The position numbers and the translations under genes are program-made. DNA of 64,000 nt. It comes from Pedobacter changchengzhani. Lineage in GTDB: Bacteria; Bacteroidota; Bacteroidia; Sphingobacteriales; Sphingobacteriaceae. Below the pieces are notes generated by a model that was given only the letters and a program-made list of their open reading frames with translations, searched no databases and was not told where the DNA came from. Location of the stretch: assembly GCF_004354365.1 (NCBI RefSeq), contig NZ_SJCY01000010.1, positions 62,001 through 126,000 of the forward strand, read 5' to 3'. How positions within the stretch are numbered: the first letter of the stretch is position 1; every line of letters starts with the position of its first letter. Shown one piece after another: positions 40,087 to 49,207 of the stretch.

Positions 40087-40812
40087 ATGTTGCATAAAGT
40101 ACGAGGTATTGTTTTAAAAACTACAAATTATAGCGAAACCAGTGTGGTGGTGCAGGTTTTTACCGATAAGTTTGGCATGCAATCATACTTAATTAATGGC
40201 GTAAAAAAACCGAGGGCCAAAATAAAAATGAACATGCTCCAATCCTTACATCTTTTGGATATGGTGGTGTACCATAACGTAAATGCAAACATCCAGCGGG
40301 TTTCGGAGATTAGGCAAACGCCTGTTTTTAAAACAATTCCCTACGATATTATTAAAAGTAGTGTAACTATATTTTTAAATGAAGTGCTTTATAAAAGTAT
40401 TAGGCAACAGGCCGCAGATGAAAGTTTGTTTGATTATATATTTAATACAATAGCCTGGTTTGATGAAACAGAACAACTGCACCCAAATTTTCACCTATCA
40501 TTTCTTTTAAAGCTAACGCGATTTTTAGGTTTTTACCCAAATGATAAAAGAAGGCAGGATCAAAATTATTTCGATTTGCACGAAGGTGAATTTGTTTCGC
40601 GACAACCCTTTCATCTAAATTTTTTAGAATTGGACGATGCTTTAAGGTTTATTTCGCTTTTTAATACCCCTTTGGAAAAAATAATTGAAATAAAATTTAG
40701 CAATGAGCAACGCCGATTTTTACTCGATAAGATATTGGTTTTCTATACTTTACATACTGCTTCTTTCGGAGAGATACAGTCTCATAAGATACTGGAGACA
40801 TTATTATCATAA
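40087..40812 (+). CDS. recO: DNA repair protein RecO
   Basis: Recombination mediator that helps load RecA with RecR. 241 aa from the ATG at 40087; an in-frame TTG at 40051 would add residues not typical of RecO. The N-terminal OB-fold segment (LHKVRGIVLKTTNYSETSVVVQVFTDKFGMQSYLINGVKKPRAK) is characteristic, followed by the helical domain. No zinc-binding cysteines are seen in the C-terminal part, as in many Bacteroidota RecO proteins. Confidence 0.95.
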   Translation: MLHKVRGIVLKTTNYSETSVVVQVFTDKFGMQSYLINGVKKPRAKIKMNMLQSLHLLDMVVYHNVNANIQRVSEIRQTPVFKTIPYDIIKSSVTIFLNEVLYKSIRQQAADESLFDYIFNTIAWFDETEQLHPNFHLSFLLKLTRFLGFYPNDKRRQDQNYFDLHEGEFVSRQPFHLNFLELDDALRFISLFNTPLEKIIEIKFSNEQRRFLLDKILVFYTLHTASFGEIQSHKILETLLS

Positions 40813-40907
40813 AAAAAACAAAAATAAATTTGCAAAGCAATTATTTCGGGCTATATTTGCATTCCCAAAACGAAAGAAACTTTATCTTTTTATAAGGGAA
40901 ACCAAAA

Positions 40908-40982
40908 GGGAAATTAGCTCAGCTGGTTCAGAGCACCTCGTTTACACCGAGGGGGTCGGGGGTTCGAACCCCTCATTTCCCA
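40908..40982 (+). tRNA. tRNA-Val (UAC)
   Basis: 75-nt cloverleaf: acceptor GGGAAAT / ATTTCCC, D-arm TAGCTCAGCTGGTTCAGAGCA, anticodon loop TTTACAC (anticodon TAC), T-arm GGTTCGAACCC. CCA is encoded at 40983-40985. A terminator hairpin follows directly. Confidence 0.97.
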
Positions 40983-40985
40983 CCA

Positions 40986-41018
40986 AAAGCCTTTCATTGC
41001 AAAATGAGAGGCTTTTTT
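40986..41018 (+). terminator. Terminator after tRNA-Val
   Basis: AAAGCCTTTCATT pairs with AATGAGAGGCTTT (one mismatch) around a 4-base loop and runs into a T-tract. From here to 41380 I find no gene; only a possible -7 box TATTTTTG at 41177-41184. Confidence 0.8.
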
Positions 41019-41380
41019 GTTTTAAAATCTCTTGAAATGCTCGAAAATATAAATCGGGCATAAAAATGAATCACAACCAAAATTTGTGGACTGAGCAACT
41101 AATTTAGTTACACTGAACAGAAAAAATTGATCTCTCCTATACCTCTGAACTGAGATCTGACTGCTTTAATATTCCATATTTTTGTAGTCATTTTTTCCAA
41201 AATTTAAATCTCCTTTATGCAATAATTCGTGCTAGTCTAAAATTGATTTTTATCCGCCACACATTTAGAACGATTTTTTTCAAGACAATTTAAGCTAAAT
41301 CAGATATAAAATTAAGTTTCATAAAACCAATTTAAAGCATTTAAGGTTATCTATTTAAAATGTAGATAAAACTAATTGCT

Positions 41381-41935
41381 ATGAAAAAAGATTCAACCTC
41401 AGATCCTAAATTTAGTTCAAAAACTGACGGTCAAACTTCTTCTGGTTTAAAAGCATTATTCGAAGATGGCATCTGCGATATTTATTGGGCAGAAAACCAT
41501 TTGGTAAAATCCCTGCCAAAAATGATCGCTGAAGCCGGAGCAAAAGAATTGAAAGATGCGATCGCAAATCATTTACAGGAAACGAAAAATCAAGTGGCTC
41601 GCTTAGAGCAGGTTTTCGAACTGTTGGGCAAAAAGGCAATCGCTAAAAAGTGCGATGCGATGGAAGGCTTAACAAAAGAAGCCGAAGGGATTATAGAAAG
41701 TACTATTGCCGGTACAGATGCAAGAGATTTGGGCATTATTCTTGCTTCGCAAAAAGTAGAACATTACGAGATTGCCACTTATACCGGATTGCACAAGCTC
41801 GCCCTAGAGTTGGGTTTAGATGACGTGGCCCAATTATTTGCACAAAGTTTAGCTGAAGAACAAAAAGCTGATGATAAGCTTAGTGATGTGGCAAAAAAAA
41901 CTATTTATGATCAACCGAAAAAAAAGTCTAATTAA
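41381..41935 (+). CDS. Ferritin-like stress protein (DUF892 / YciF family)
   Basis: 184 aa, four-helix ferritin-like fold of the DUF892 (YciF/YciE) family. The core ALFEDGICDIYWAENHLVKSLPKMIAEAGAKELKDAI and the later SQKVEHYEIATYTGLHKLA supply Glu and His residues for a di-metal site. Family members are induced by general, osmotic or oxidative stress. It is six bases upstream of a large catalase gene, so the two probably form one operon. Confidence 0.9.
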   Translation: MKKDSTSDPKFSSKTDGQTSSGLKALFEDGICDIYWAENHLVKSLPKMIAEAGAKELKDAIANHLQETKNQVARLEQVFELLGKKAIAKKCDAMEGLTKEAEGIIESTIAGTDARDLGIILASQKVEHYEIATYTGLHKLALELGLDDVAQLFAQSLAEEQKADDKLSDVAKKTIYDQPKKKSN

Positions 41936-41941
41936 AACATA

Positions 41942-44128
41942 ATGGCTAAGCAAACAAATAAAAAGGAAACACCTAAACCGATCAGTGATAAGGCTACGCA
42001 GTTGGAGCAACATGTTGCGGATTCTACTGGGCAGTATATGACAACCGATCAGGGGCTTAAAATAAACGATGACCAAAACTCACTAAAAGCAGGAGAAAGG
42101 GGCGCTACTTTGCTTGAGGATTTTATTCTCCGAGAAAAAATTACCCACTTTGATCATGAACGGATACCCGAACGGGTGGTGCATGCAAGAGGGTCAGGCG
42201 CTCATGGTATTTTTAAAGTTTACGAAGATCAATCTGCACTTACAAAAGCACATTTTTTATGCAATCCAGATATTGAAACTCCGGTATTTGTAAGGATATC
42301 AACCGTTGCAGGTTCTAGGGGGTCTACCGATTTAGCCAGAGATGTAAGGGGTTTCGCCGTAAAATTTTATACTCAGGAAGGAAATTTTGACCTTGTCGGC
42401 AATAATATGCCCGTATTCTTTATTCAGGATGCGATCAAATTTCCCGATCTTGTTCATGCAGTAAAACCTGAACCAGATAACGAAATGCCTCAGGCTGCGT
42501 CTGCTCATGATACTTTCTGGGATTTTATCTCTTTCATGCCCGAAGCTTCCCACATGATTATGTGGCAGATGAGTGACAGGGCAATACCTAGATCATTAAG
42601 AATGATGGAAGGCTTTGGTGTACACACTTTCAGGCTGGTTAACGCAGAAGGTGTGTCGCATTTTGTGAAATTCCATTGGAAACCACTTTTGGGTGTCCAC
42701 TCGGTTGCATGGGATGAAGCGCAGGCGATTTCAGGTAAAGACCCCGATTTTCACCGTAGAGATTTATGGGAAGCTATCGAATCTGGCGCCTTCCCCGAAT
42801 GGGAATTAGGTGTGCAGATTGTACCTGAAGAAGATGAGTTCAAATTTGATTTTGATCTTTTGGACCCTACAAAATTAATTCCTGAAGAACTTGTTCCTGT
42901 ACAGCGGATTGGCAAAATGACCTTAAATCGGAATCCCGATAACTTTTTTGCAGAAACCGAGCAGGTTGCTTTTCATGTTGGCCATGTGGTGCCGGGCATT
43001 GATTTCACAAACGACCCATTATTGCAGGGTAGGTTATTTTCTTATACCGATACACAGCTGATCCGACTTGGAGGGCCGAATTTCCATGAAATTCCGATCA
43101 ACCGTCCTGTTGTGCCGGTGCATAATAACCAACGTGATGGGTTTATGCGCCAAACAATAAATAGAGGTAAAACCAGTTATGGCCCAAATGGCATTGCCAA
43201 TAATGATCCACAACAGGCAAAAGCGAAAGACGGAGGTTTTGTAAGCTATAACGAGCGGATTGATGCGAGAAAAATAAGGGCAAGAAGTAGAAGTTTCTTC
43301 GATCATTTCTCTCAGGCGAAATTGTTTTTCAACAGTCAGAGCGAGCCGGAAAAAAATCATATTATCGATGCATTTAGTTTTGAGCTAGGAAAGGTTAAGA
43401 GTGTAGAAATTCGGGAGAGAATGCTGGGCTTGTTAAATCATACAGATCCAAAGTTGGCTTCTGAAATTGCTTTTGCACTTGGGTTGCATGTGCCAAAAAT
43501 CCCGCTACCTGAAATGAATGGTAGTGTACCAGCTGACGCTGATCCTGCCGATTATACGCCTGTTCAAACAGAAAGTAAGTTGACAGAATCTCCTGCTTTA
43601 AGTATGGCAAATACGATTAAGGACACCATAAAAACAAGAAAAATTGCCATTCTTGCTGCAGATGGCGTAAACGAAAAATCTTTAAACAGTATGAAAGCTG
43701 TTTTAGTTGATGGAGGCGCAACAGTGCATGTTATTGCACCGAAACTGGGTGAAATAATAAGTGAAGAAAGTATAAAAATTTCGGTAGATGAAAGTTTCCT
43801 GACTGCAGCATCTGTACTTTATGATGCCGTTTATGTTCCCGGAGGCAAGAATAGTGTGGCCACGCTAGAGGCAGAAGAAAACGCTGTTCATTTTCTAAAT
43901 CAAGCATTTAAACACTGTAAAGCTATAGCCACTCATGAAGATGCGATGCAGGTTCTTGAATCCACTTATTTCTTTAAAAAGTTGCCAAAAAATTATGATG
44001 AAGAAACGGTGATGAGAGAAGGTGTTTTAGTTGGTGCGGATGAAAAGAAGCTCCAAAACCTCTTTGTTAAAATGATTGCCCAGCACAGGTTCTGGGAGAG
44101 GGAAAATGCGAGGAAAATTCCAGCATAA
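41942..44128 (+). CDS. katE: Large-subunit catalase (HPII / KatE type)
   Basis: Haem catalase of 728 aa with a C-terminal DJ-1/GATase-like domain, as in E. coli HPII. Visible: RVVHARGSGAHGIF with the catalytic His, GNNMPVFFIQDA with the catalytic Asn, and the proximal haem-ligand segment GRLFSYTDTQ with Tyr. The C-terminal domain starts near residue 560 (TRKIAILAADGV) and lacks an obvious active-site Cys. It removes hydrogen peroxide under stress or in stationary phase, together with the upstream ferritin-like protein. An ankyrin gene is convergent downstream. Confidence 0.97.
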   Translation: MAKQTNKKETPKPISDKATQLEQHVADSTGQYMTTDQGLKINDDQNSLKAGERGATLLEDFILREKITHFDHERIPERVVHARGSGAHGIFKVYEDQSALTKAHFLCNPDIETPVFVRISTVAGSRGSTDLARDVRGFAVKFYTQEGNFDLVGNNMPVFFIQDAIKFPDLVHAVKPEPDNEMPQAASAHDTFWDFISFMPEASHMIMWQMSDRAIPRSLRMMEGFGVHTFRLVNAEGVSHFVKFHWKPLLGVHSVAWDEAQAISGKDPDFHRRDLWEAIESGAFPEWELGVQIVPEEDEFKFDFDLLDPTKLIPEELVPVQRIGKMTLNRNPDNFFAETEQVAFHVGHVVPGIDFTNDPLLQGRLFSYTDTQLIRLGGPNFHEIPINRPVVPVHNNQRDGFMRQTINRGKTSYGPNGIANNDPQQAKAKDGGFVSYNERIDARKIRARSRSFFDHFSQAKLFFNSQSEPEKNHIIDAFSFELGKVKSVEIRERMLGLLNHTDPKLASEIAFALGLHVPKIPLPEMNGSVPADADPADYTPVQTESKLTESPALSMANTIKDTIKTRKIAILAADGVNEKSLNSMKAVLVDGGATVHVIAPKLGEIISEESIKISVDESFLTAASVLYDAVYVPGGKNSVATLEAEENAVHFLNQAFKHCKAIATHEDAMQVLESTYFFKKLPKNYDEETVMREGVLVGADEKKLQNLFVKMIAQHRFWERENARKIPA

Positions 44129-44136
44129 TCATATAG

Positions 44137-44173
44137 AAAAAAAGGGGTGTACTGAATGTATACCCTTTTTTTT
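44137..44173. terminator. Terminator between katE and the ankyrin gene
   Basis: AAAAGGGGTGTAC / GTATACCCTTTT with a 5-base loop is flanked by A- and T-runs, so it can act in both directions between the two convergent genes. Confidence 0.8.
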
Positions 44174-44204
44174 ATAATCACTATAAACAGCTCAAAAGAT
44201 GATT

Positions 44205-44678
44205 TTAGCTTTCTAAAATCGCGATCGCTTCCAAATTATTCTGAATAACCGCAAGGTCTAAAGCAGACTGGCCTCTATTGTCTTTTAAACTTCTACTCGC
44301 TCCTTTTTCGATTAGCAGTTTTGCCACATCATTTCTGCCGAACATAACTGCGAACATCAGTGCGGTTCCGCCATTTCCATGCTGTAAGTTGAGGTCTGCA
44401 CATTCATTGATTAGTAAATTCACAATTTCTAAATAACCCTTGAAACTAGCGCCCATCAAAGCCGTATTGCCCCCCAAATCTGATGCATTTAAATCAGCAC
44501 CAGCTTCGATCAAAATTTTTGCTGATTCCAATTGGTTATTGTAACAAGCTATAATTAAAGGTGTATAGCCCTTTTCATCCTGAAAATTAATGTTGCATTC
44601 CCGTCGGATCAATTCCTTCAAAACTTCATTCTCACCTTTTCTTGCAGCTGGTATGAGCAAGGCTTCTATATTTTCCAT
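44205..44678 (-). CDS. Ankyrin-repeat protein
   Basis: 157 aa with four ankyrin repeats, e.g. KGYTPLIIACYNNQLESAKILIEAGADLN and GGTALMFAVMFGRNDVAKLLIEKGA. No signal peptide is seen, so it is likely cytoplasmic. Ankyrin genes next to catalase are known (for instance ankB beside katB in Pseudomonas, where the protein supports catalase activity), so a similar helper role is plausible here; that is inference. It is convergent with katE rather than in its operon. Confidence 0.92.
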   Translation of the reverse strand: MENIEALLIPAARKGENEVLKELIRRECNINFQDEKGYTPLIIACYNNQLESAKILIEAGADLNASDLGGNTALMGASFKGYLEIVNLLINECADLNLQHGNGGTALMFAVMFGRNDVAKLLIEKGASRSLKDNRGQSALDLAVIQNNLEAIAILES

Positions 44679-44846
44679 TTAAATTTATAATATCTTAAGT
44701 TAATTCTTTTCTGTATAGATTTTCATAAAATACTTAACAGGATAATCTGCAAAAAGTTCGAGCATCTATGCCTGATTTCCTACATTATCGACAAAAATGA
44801 AGCAAACGTATAACATCACTACTAAAATATTTCCTTCATTAAGCAC

Positions 44847-44885
44847 AAAAAAAGAGACTGCTTTTTTTAAAACAGTCTCTTTTTA
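44847..44885. terminator. Terminator downstream of the outer-membrane protein gene
   Basis: AAAAAGAGACTG / CAGTCTCTTTTT, a perfect 12-bp stem including its A/T flanks. It ends the minus-strand gene at 44903-45379 and could also work on the plus strand. Confidence 0.85.
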
Positions 44886-44902
44886 TACTTTGTAACTTGT
44901 CT

Positions 44903-45379
44903 TTAGAAAGTAAAACGTACACCTAAGCCTACGTCTCCACTATAAAAAGATGCATCGGGTGTTAATTGCAGAGTTGGTATCCAATCCAAAGATAAATTGA
45001 TTGGCGCACCTTTAAATTTGTAGTCTAAACCTAAAACACCATTTAATCCTAAGTACACATCGCCATCTAATTCCTTTACCTTGTATGATCCGATAGTACC
45101 ACCACCACCGTAGTACCAAGTAAGGCCTGCTGCGCCATTTATAGGATTGTACACTTCGTAAAGTCCTGTTAATCTTAAGTAATCTATACCCTTTGTACTT
45201 CTAAAGTTACCTACAAGTTCAAGCATTGCGCCTTTATTCAGCCCAGTTTTAAAGGTAATTCCGTTGGCATTTCCAAAACGGCCACCAATCGCATTCTTGT
45301 AATTCTGCGCATTAACATTCGTCGCACCAATTGTAAGTAAGGCTACACATCCAAAAATAGTAAGTAGTAATTTTTTCAT
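44903..45379 (-). CDS. Small outer-membrane beta-barrel-like protein
   Basis: 158 aa with signal peptide (MKKLLLTIFGCVALLTIGATNVNAQ). The mature part alternates polar and hydrophobic residues, is rich in Gly, Tyr and Phe (GGRFGNANGITFKTGLNKGAM; WYYGGGGTIG) and ends in VGLGVRFTF, the terminal aromatic residue typical of outer-membrane barrels. It may form a small eight-stranded barrel. Function unknown. Confidence 0.82.
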   Translation of the reverse strand: MKKLLLTIFGCVALLTIGATNVNAQNYKNAIGGRFGNANGITFKTGLNKGAMLELVGNFRSTKGIDYLRLTGLYEVYNPINGAAGLTWYYGGGGTIGSYKVKELDGDVYLGLNGVLGLDYKFKGAPINLSLDWIPTLQLTPDASFYSGDVGLGVRFTF

Positions 45380-45578
45380 AAAAATGATTTTTTTTGCTTT
45401 AAAGCAATATCTGTGCCGTTGTCGTACACATTACGCAATTTTCTCAAATGAAACCATCGAGAATCTTCTGCTTTTAACTAAAAAAAATATTTTTCAACGC
45501 GTTGGCTGAGTGTTAAAACATTATTTCAACAATAAAATATAATAAATTACTATGCATGCAGAATAAATTTAAAATCTA

Positions 45579-45629
45579 TTGCAGTAGAAAAGATAATTTG
45601 TTAGATTTGGTTTATAGCACCTAACAAAT
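45579..45629 (+). promoter_or_regulatory. Promoter with overlapping inverted repeat, acyl-CoA ligase gene
   Basis: TTG (45579-45581) and TAGATTTG (45602-45609) are 20 bases apart, a good match to the Bacteroidota promoter. ATTTGTTAG (45596-45604) and CTAACAAAT (45621-45629) form a perfect 9-bp inverted repeat over the -7 box and the start region, a likely operator for an unknown regulator. The MarR protein at 50280 is a candidate. Confidence 0.55.
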
Positions 45630-45674
45630 GTTATGAATTAAGTTATTGCCTAGCCAAAATTAAAATTCTTGTTT

Positions 45675-47444
45675 ATGTCTTCAACCGTAAAAAGAGTATT
45701 CGATCTTTTAAAATATAGTGCAGAGCAGCCTAAAGAGGATTTTGCCTGTGGTAAAGAAAATGGAAAATGGACTAAGTACAGCACTGATGAATTTTGTACC
45801 GCAGTTGATAACTTAAGTCGTGGACTAATAAAGAAAGGGATCGTTAAGGCGGGTCGTGTAGCGGTAATGTCTCACAATCGGCCCGAATGGAATATTGCCG
45901 ATTTTGCGGCAAATCAAATCGGCGCTTATCAAATCCCGCTCTATCCAACACTTGCAGAAAATGATATAAAATTTATTTTAAAAGATGCAGACATATCAAT
46001 CATTTTTGTTGCCGATGAGGATTTATATAAAAAGGTTAAACCTTGTATAGATGCTGTTAACCCATCAATTAAAATATATACTTTTAATGATGTGGCCGGA
46101 GCCGAAAACTGGAATGTTTTATTAAAAGATGGCGCAACTGCGGATGAAATCAACCTCGATGAATATAAAGATAATGTTTCTCCGGAGGATATATTAACGA
46201 TCATTTACACATCCGGCACTACCGGCACACCAAAAGGTGTAATGCTAACACACAATAACTTAGTGGCAAATTTTTTAAATTCTGCTGTTGTTATGCCTCC
46301 AAACGTAGATAAAGGGCTCAGTTTTCTGCCTCTATCACACATTTTCGAGCGGATGATTATTTACCTGTACATTTTCAACAGAACATCAATTTATTATGCC
46401 GAAAGCATGGATACTATCGTTGCGGATATCCAATATGTAAAACCCAATGCATTTTCTACTGTGCCTAGGCTTTTAGAAAAAGTGTATGATAAAATTATGG
46501 AGAAGGGTAAAGCCCTTACAGGTATCAAAAAATCTATTTTCTTTTGGTCTGTGGCTTTGGCCGAGAATTATAAAATTGATGCAGGTGCATGGTATAATTT
46601 TCAGTTAGGTATTGCCAGGAAGTTAGTTTTTAAAAAATGGCAAGAAGCTTTAGGCGGACAAATTATTGTAATCGTATCTGGCGGTGCCGCATTAAACCCA
46701 AGGTTGGCTAAAATTTTCTGGGCAGCGGGCATGCCTGTTTTTGAAGGATATGGATTAACAGAAACTTCGCCTGTAATTACCGTTAATCGATCTGGCGGTA
46801 CAATGTTCGGGACCGTTGGTGAAGTGATAGAAGGTGTGGAAGTTAAAATTGCACCCGATGGAGAAGTTTTAACGCGTGGTCATCAAGTAATGAAGGGTTA
46901 TTACAACAAACCTGATTTAACTGCCGAAGTAATTGATGCCGATGGCTGGTTTCATACCGGAGATATTGGTGAGTTGATTGATGGAAAATTTTTAAAAATA
47001 ACCGACCGCAAAAAAGAAATGTTTAAAACAGCTGGAGGCAAATATGTGGCGCCTCAAGTTTTAGAAAACAAATACAAAGAATCTATATTTGTTGAGCAGA
47101 TTATGGTTTTGGGTGAAAATAGAAAATTTCCTTCGGCATTGATTGTGCCAAATTTTGTTACTTTAAAAACGTGGTGCGAAAGACATGGAATAGCCTTTAC
47201 TACGAAAGAAGAAATTATTCAAAATGAAAAAGTGTTAACTAAATTTGCTGAAGTTTTAGAAGGTTTTAATAGCGAATTTGGTAAGTGGGAACAAGTAAAA
47301 AGATTTGCTTTGTTGCCAAAAGAATGGACCATAGATGGTGGAGAACTCACGCCTAAACTTAGTTTAAAACGAAAAGTTATTACCGAAAAAAATAACGCTA
47401 TAATTGAGAAAATATATAAAGATGCAGAGAATTATAAAGCTTAA
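45675..47444 (+). CDS. Long-chain fatty acid-CoA ligase (AMP-binding)
   Basis: Activates fatty acids to acyl-CoA through an acyl-AMP. 589 aa. The ATP-binding P-loop TIIYTSGTTGTPKGVMLTHNN is near residue 175, with YGLTETSP and TGDIGELIDGKFLKITDRKKE further on, and a C-terminal Lys region. The ATG at 45675 was preferred to a TTG two codons upstream. It would feed the beta-oxidation genes at 50-57 kb. The downstream ggt gene overlaps its end by 23 bases. Confidence 0.94.
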   Translation: MSSTVKRVFDLLKYSAEQPKEDFACGKENGKWTKYSTDEFCTAVDNLSRGLIKKGIVKAGRVAVMSHNRPEWNIADFAANQIGAYQIPLYPTLAENDIKFILKDADISIIFVADEDLYKKVKPCIDAVNPSIKIYTFNDVAGAENWNVLLKDGATADEINLDEYKDNVSPEDILTIIYTSGTTGTPKGVMLTHNNLVANFLNSAVVMPPNVDKGLSFLPLSHIFERMIIYLYIFNRTSIYYAESMDTIVADIQYVKPNAFSTVPRLLEKVYDKIMEKGKALTGIKKSIFFWSVALAENYKIDAGAWYNFQLGIARKLVFKKWQEALGGQIIVIVSGGAALNPRLAKIFWAAGMPVFEGYGLTETSPVITVNRSGGTMFGTVGEVIEGVEVKIAPDGEVLTRGHQVMKGYYNKPDLTAEVIDADGWFHTGDIGELIDGKFLKITDRKKEMFKTAGGKYVAPQVLENKYKESIFVEQIMVLGENRKFPSALIVPNFVTLKTWCERHGIAFTTKEEIIQNEKVLTKFAEVLEGFNSEFGKWEQVKRFALLPKEWTIDGGELTPKLSLKRKVITEKNNAIIEKIYKDAENYKA

Positions 47445-49143
47445 AACTTTCCGAATCCTTACTTTAGGCTTGTTAGCCGTTATTGGTTTTTCGTATGGTT
47501 GTGCAAGCGGGCAGCTTGGTAAAAAAAATAGCGATGAATTTAAAAACGGCATGGTGGTTTCTGCCCATCCGGAAGCTTCGAAGGTTGGTATTGATATTTT
47601 AAAAAAAGGAGGTAACGCCGTAGATGCTGCAGTAGCTGTGCAATTTGCTTTAGCAGTGGTTTATCCGAATGCAGGCAATATTGGTGGCGGTGGCTTTATG
47701 GTTTATCGTTCGGCAAAAGGAGAAGTTAATGCATTAGATTATAGAGAAAAGGCACCAGCAAATGCAAGTAGGGATATGTATTTGGATGCTTCTGGCAATC
47801 CTATTGTTGATAAAAGTTTGTATGGGCATTTAGCTGCGGGCGTTCCCGGTTCGGTTGATGGAATGGTTGAGGCACACAAAAAGTACGGCAAACTTACTTG
47901 GGCGCAAGTGGTGCAGCCAGCGATCGATCTTGCCCAAAATGGATTCAAAATTACCAAACGTCAGGCCGGTGAATTAAATGAGTTACACCAAAAGTTTACA
48001 ACTTTTAATCCCAACGGTGCAGCATTTATTAAATTAGAAGGTACGTGGGCGCCCGATGATGTTTTGGTGCAATTAGAGTTGGCGAACACGTTAAAGTTAA
48101 TAAGAGATAAAGGTAGAGCAGGTTTTTATGAAGGTACAGTAGCAGATAATATTGTTGCCGAAATGAAAAGAGGCAACGGTTTAATGACCAAAGATGATTT
48201 AAAAAATTATCACGCTACGTGGAGAAAACCTGTTGTTGGCAATTACCGAGGATATAAAATAATTACTATGCCACCTACATCAAGCGGTGGCATTGCGTTA
48301 ATCCAATTATTGCAATCGGTGGCGCCTTATCCATTAAAACGTTGGGGTTACAATACCGATTCGACAGTGCAATTGGTTGTTGAGGCAGAAAGAAGAGTTT
48401 ACGCTGATCGAGCAAAGCATTTGGGCGATCCAGATTTTTACAATGTTCCGCAAGATCAATTGATCAAAAAAAGTTATAATAAGGATAGAATGGCAACCTT
48501 TAACTGGAATGTCGCCACGCCAAGTAGCGAAGTTTTGGCAGGTGTGGTAAATGCTAAAGAGCACGAAGAAACAACTCATTTTTCTATTGTTGATAAAGAA
48601 GGAAATGCGGTATCCATCACAACTACTTTAAATGGATCTTACGGTTCGTTGGTAACTGTAAACGGTGCAGGGTTTCTTTTAAATAACGAAATGGACGATT
48701 TTTCTGTTAAACCGGGCGCACCAAATATGTACGGTTTAGTAGGTGGAGAGGCCAACGCGATAGCGCCGAATAAACGGATGTTAAGCTCGATGACGCCAAC
48801 GGTAATAGAAAAAGATGGGAAATTGTTTATGGTTGTGGGTACGCCCGGCGGATCGACGATAATCACTTCAGTTTTTCAAACCATTATCAATGTAATCGAT
48901 TTCGATATGACAATGCAACAGGCAGTAGCGGCCAAAAAGTTTCATCACCAATGGTTGCCCGATGAGGTTTTTGTAGAGAAAGATGCATTAGATCCTACCA
49001 CTACTAAAAAGCTTGAAGCCAAAGGCTACAAAATAACACCTCGTGGGCCGATTGGCAGAGTAGATGCGATTCTAAGAACTAAATGGGGATACTACCAAAG
49101 TGGAGCAGATCCAAGAGGGGATGATGTTGCAATTGGCTATTAG
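47422..49143 (+). CDS. ggt: Gamma-glutamyltransferase
   Basis: Transfers or hydrolyses the gamma-glutamyl group of glutathione in the periplasm. 573 aa from the ATG at 47422. The N-terminal hydrophobic segment ends at a Cys (GFSYGCAS), so it may be a lipoprotein. GGT features: NAVDAAVAVQFALAVVYPNAGNIGGGGFMV, the autocatalytic cleavage site before the nucleophile Thr of EETTHFSIVD, GSYGSLVTVNGAGFLLNNEMDDF, and MVVGTPGGS. One chain encodes both subunits. It overlaps the acyl-CoA ligase gene and is probably cotranscribed, though no metabolic link is obvious. Confidence 0.95.
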   Translation: MQRIIKLKTFRILTLGLLAVIGFSYGCASGQLGKKNSDEFKNGMVVSAHPEASKVGIDILKKGGNAVDAAVAVQFALAVVYPNAGNIGGGGFMVYRSAKGEVNALDYREKAPANASRDMYLDASGNPIVDKSLYGHLAAGVPGSVDGMVEAHKKYGKLTWAQVVQPAIDLAQNGFKITKRQAGELNELHQKFTTFNPNGAAFIKLEGTWAPDDVLVQLELANTLKLIRDKGRAGFYEGTVADNIVAEMKRGNGLMTKDDLKNYHATWRKPVVGNYRGYKIITMPPTSSGGIALIQLLQSVAPYPLKRWGYNTDSTVQLVVEAERRVYADRAKHLGDPDFYNVPQDQLIKKSYNKDRMATFNWNVATPSSEVLAGVVNAKEHEETTHFSIVDKEGNAVSITTTLNGSYGSLVTVNGAGFLLNNEMDDFSVKPGAPNMYGLVGGEANAIAPNKRMLSSMTPTVIEKDGKLFMVVGTPGGSTIITSVFQTIINVIDFDMTMQQAVAAKKFHHQWLPDEVFVEKDALDPTTTKKLEAKGYKITPRGPIGRVDAILRTKWGYYQSGADPRGDDVAIGY

Positions 49144-49162
49144 CCTTAATAATTATTAAAAT

Positions 49163-49203
49163 AAGCTTCGATGATTTAAAAATTATCGAAGCTTTATGTT
49201 TTT
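49163..49203. terminator. Terminator after ggt
   Basis: AAGCTTCGAT / ATCGAAGCTT, a perfect 10-bp stem with a 12-base loop, followed by TATGTTTTT. It lies between ggt and the convergent gene at 49208 and may serve both. Confidence 0.7.
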
Positions 49204-49207
49204 AAAG

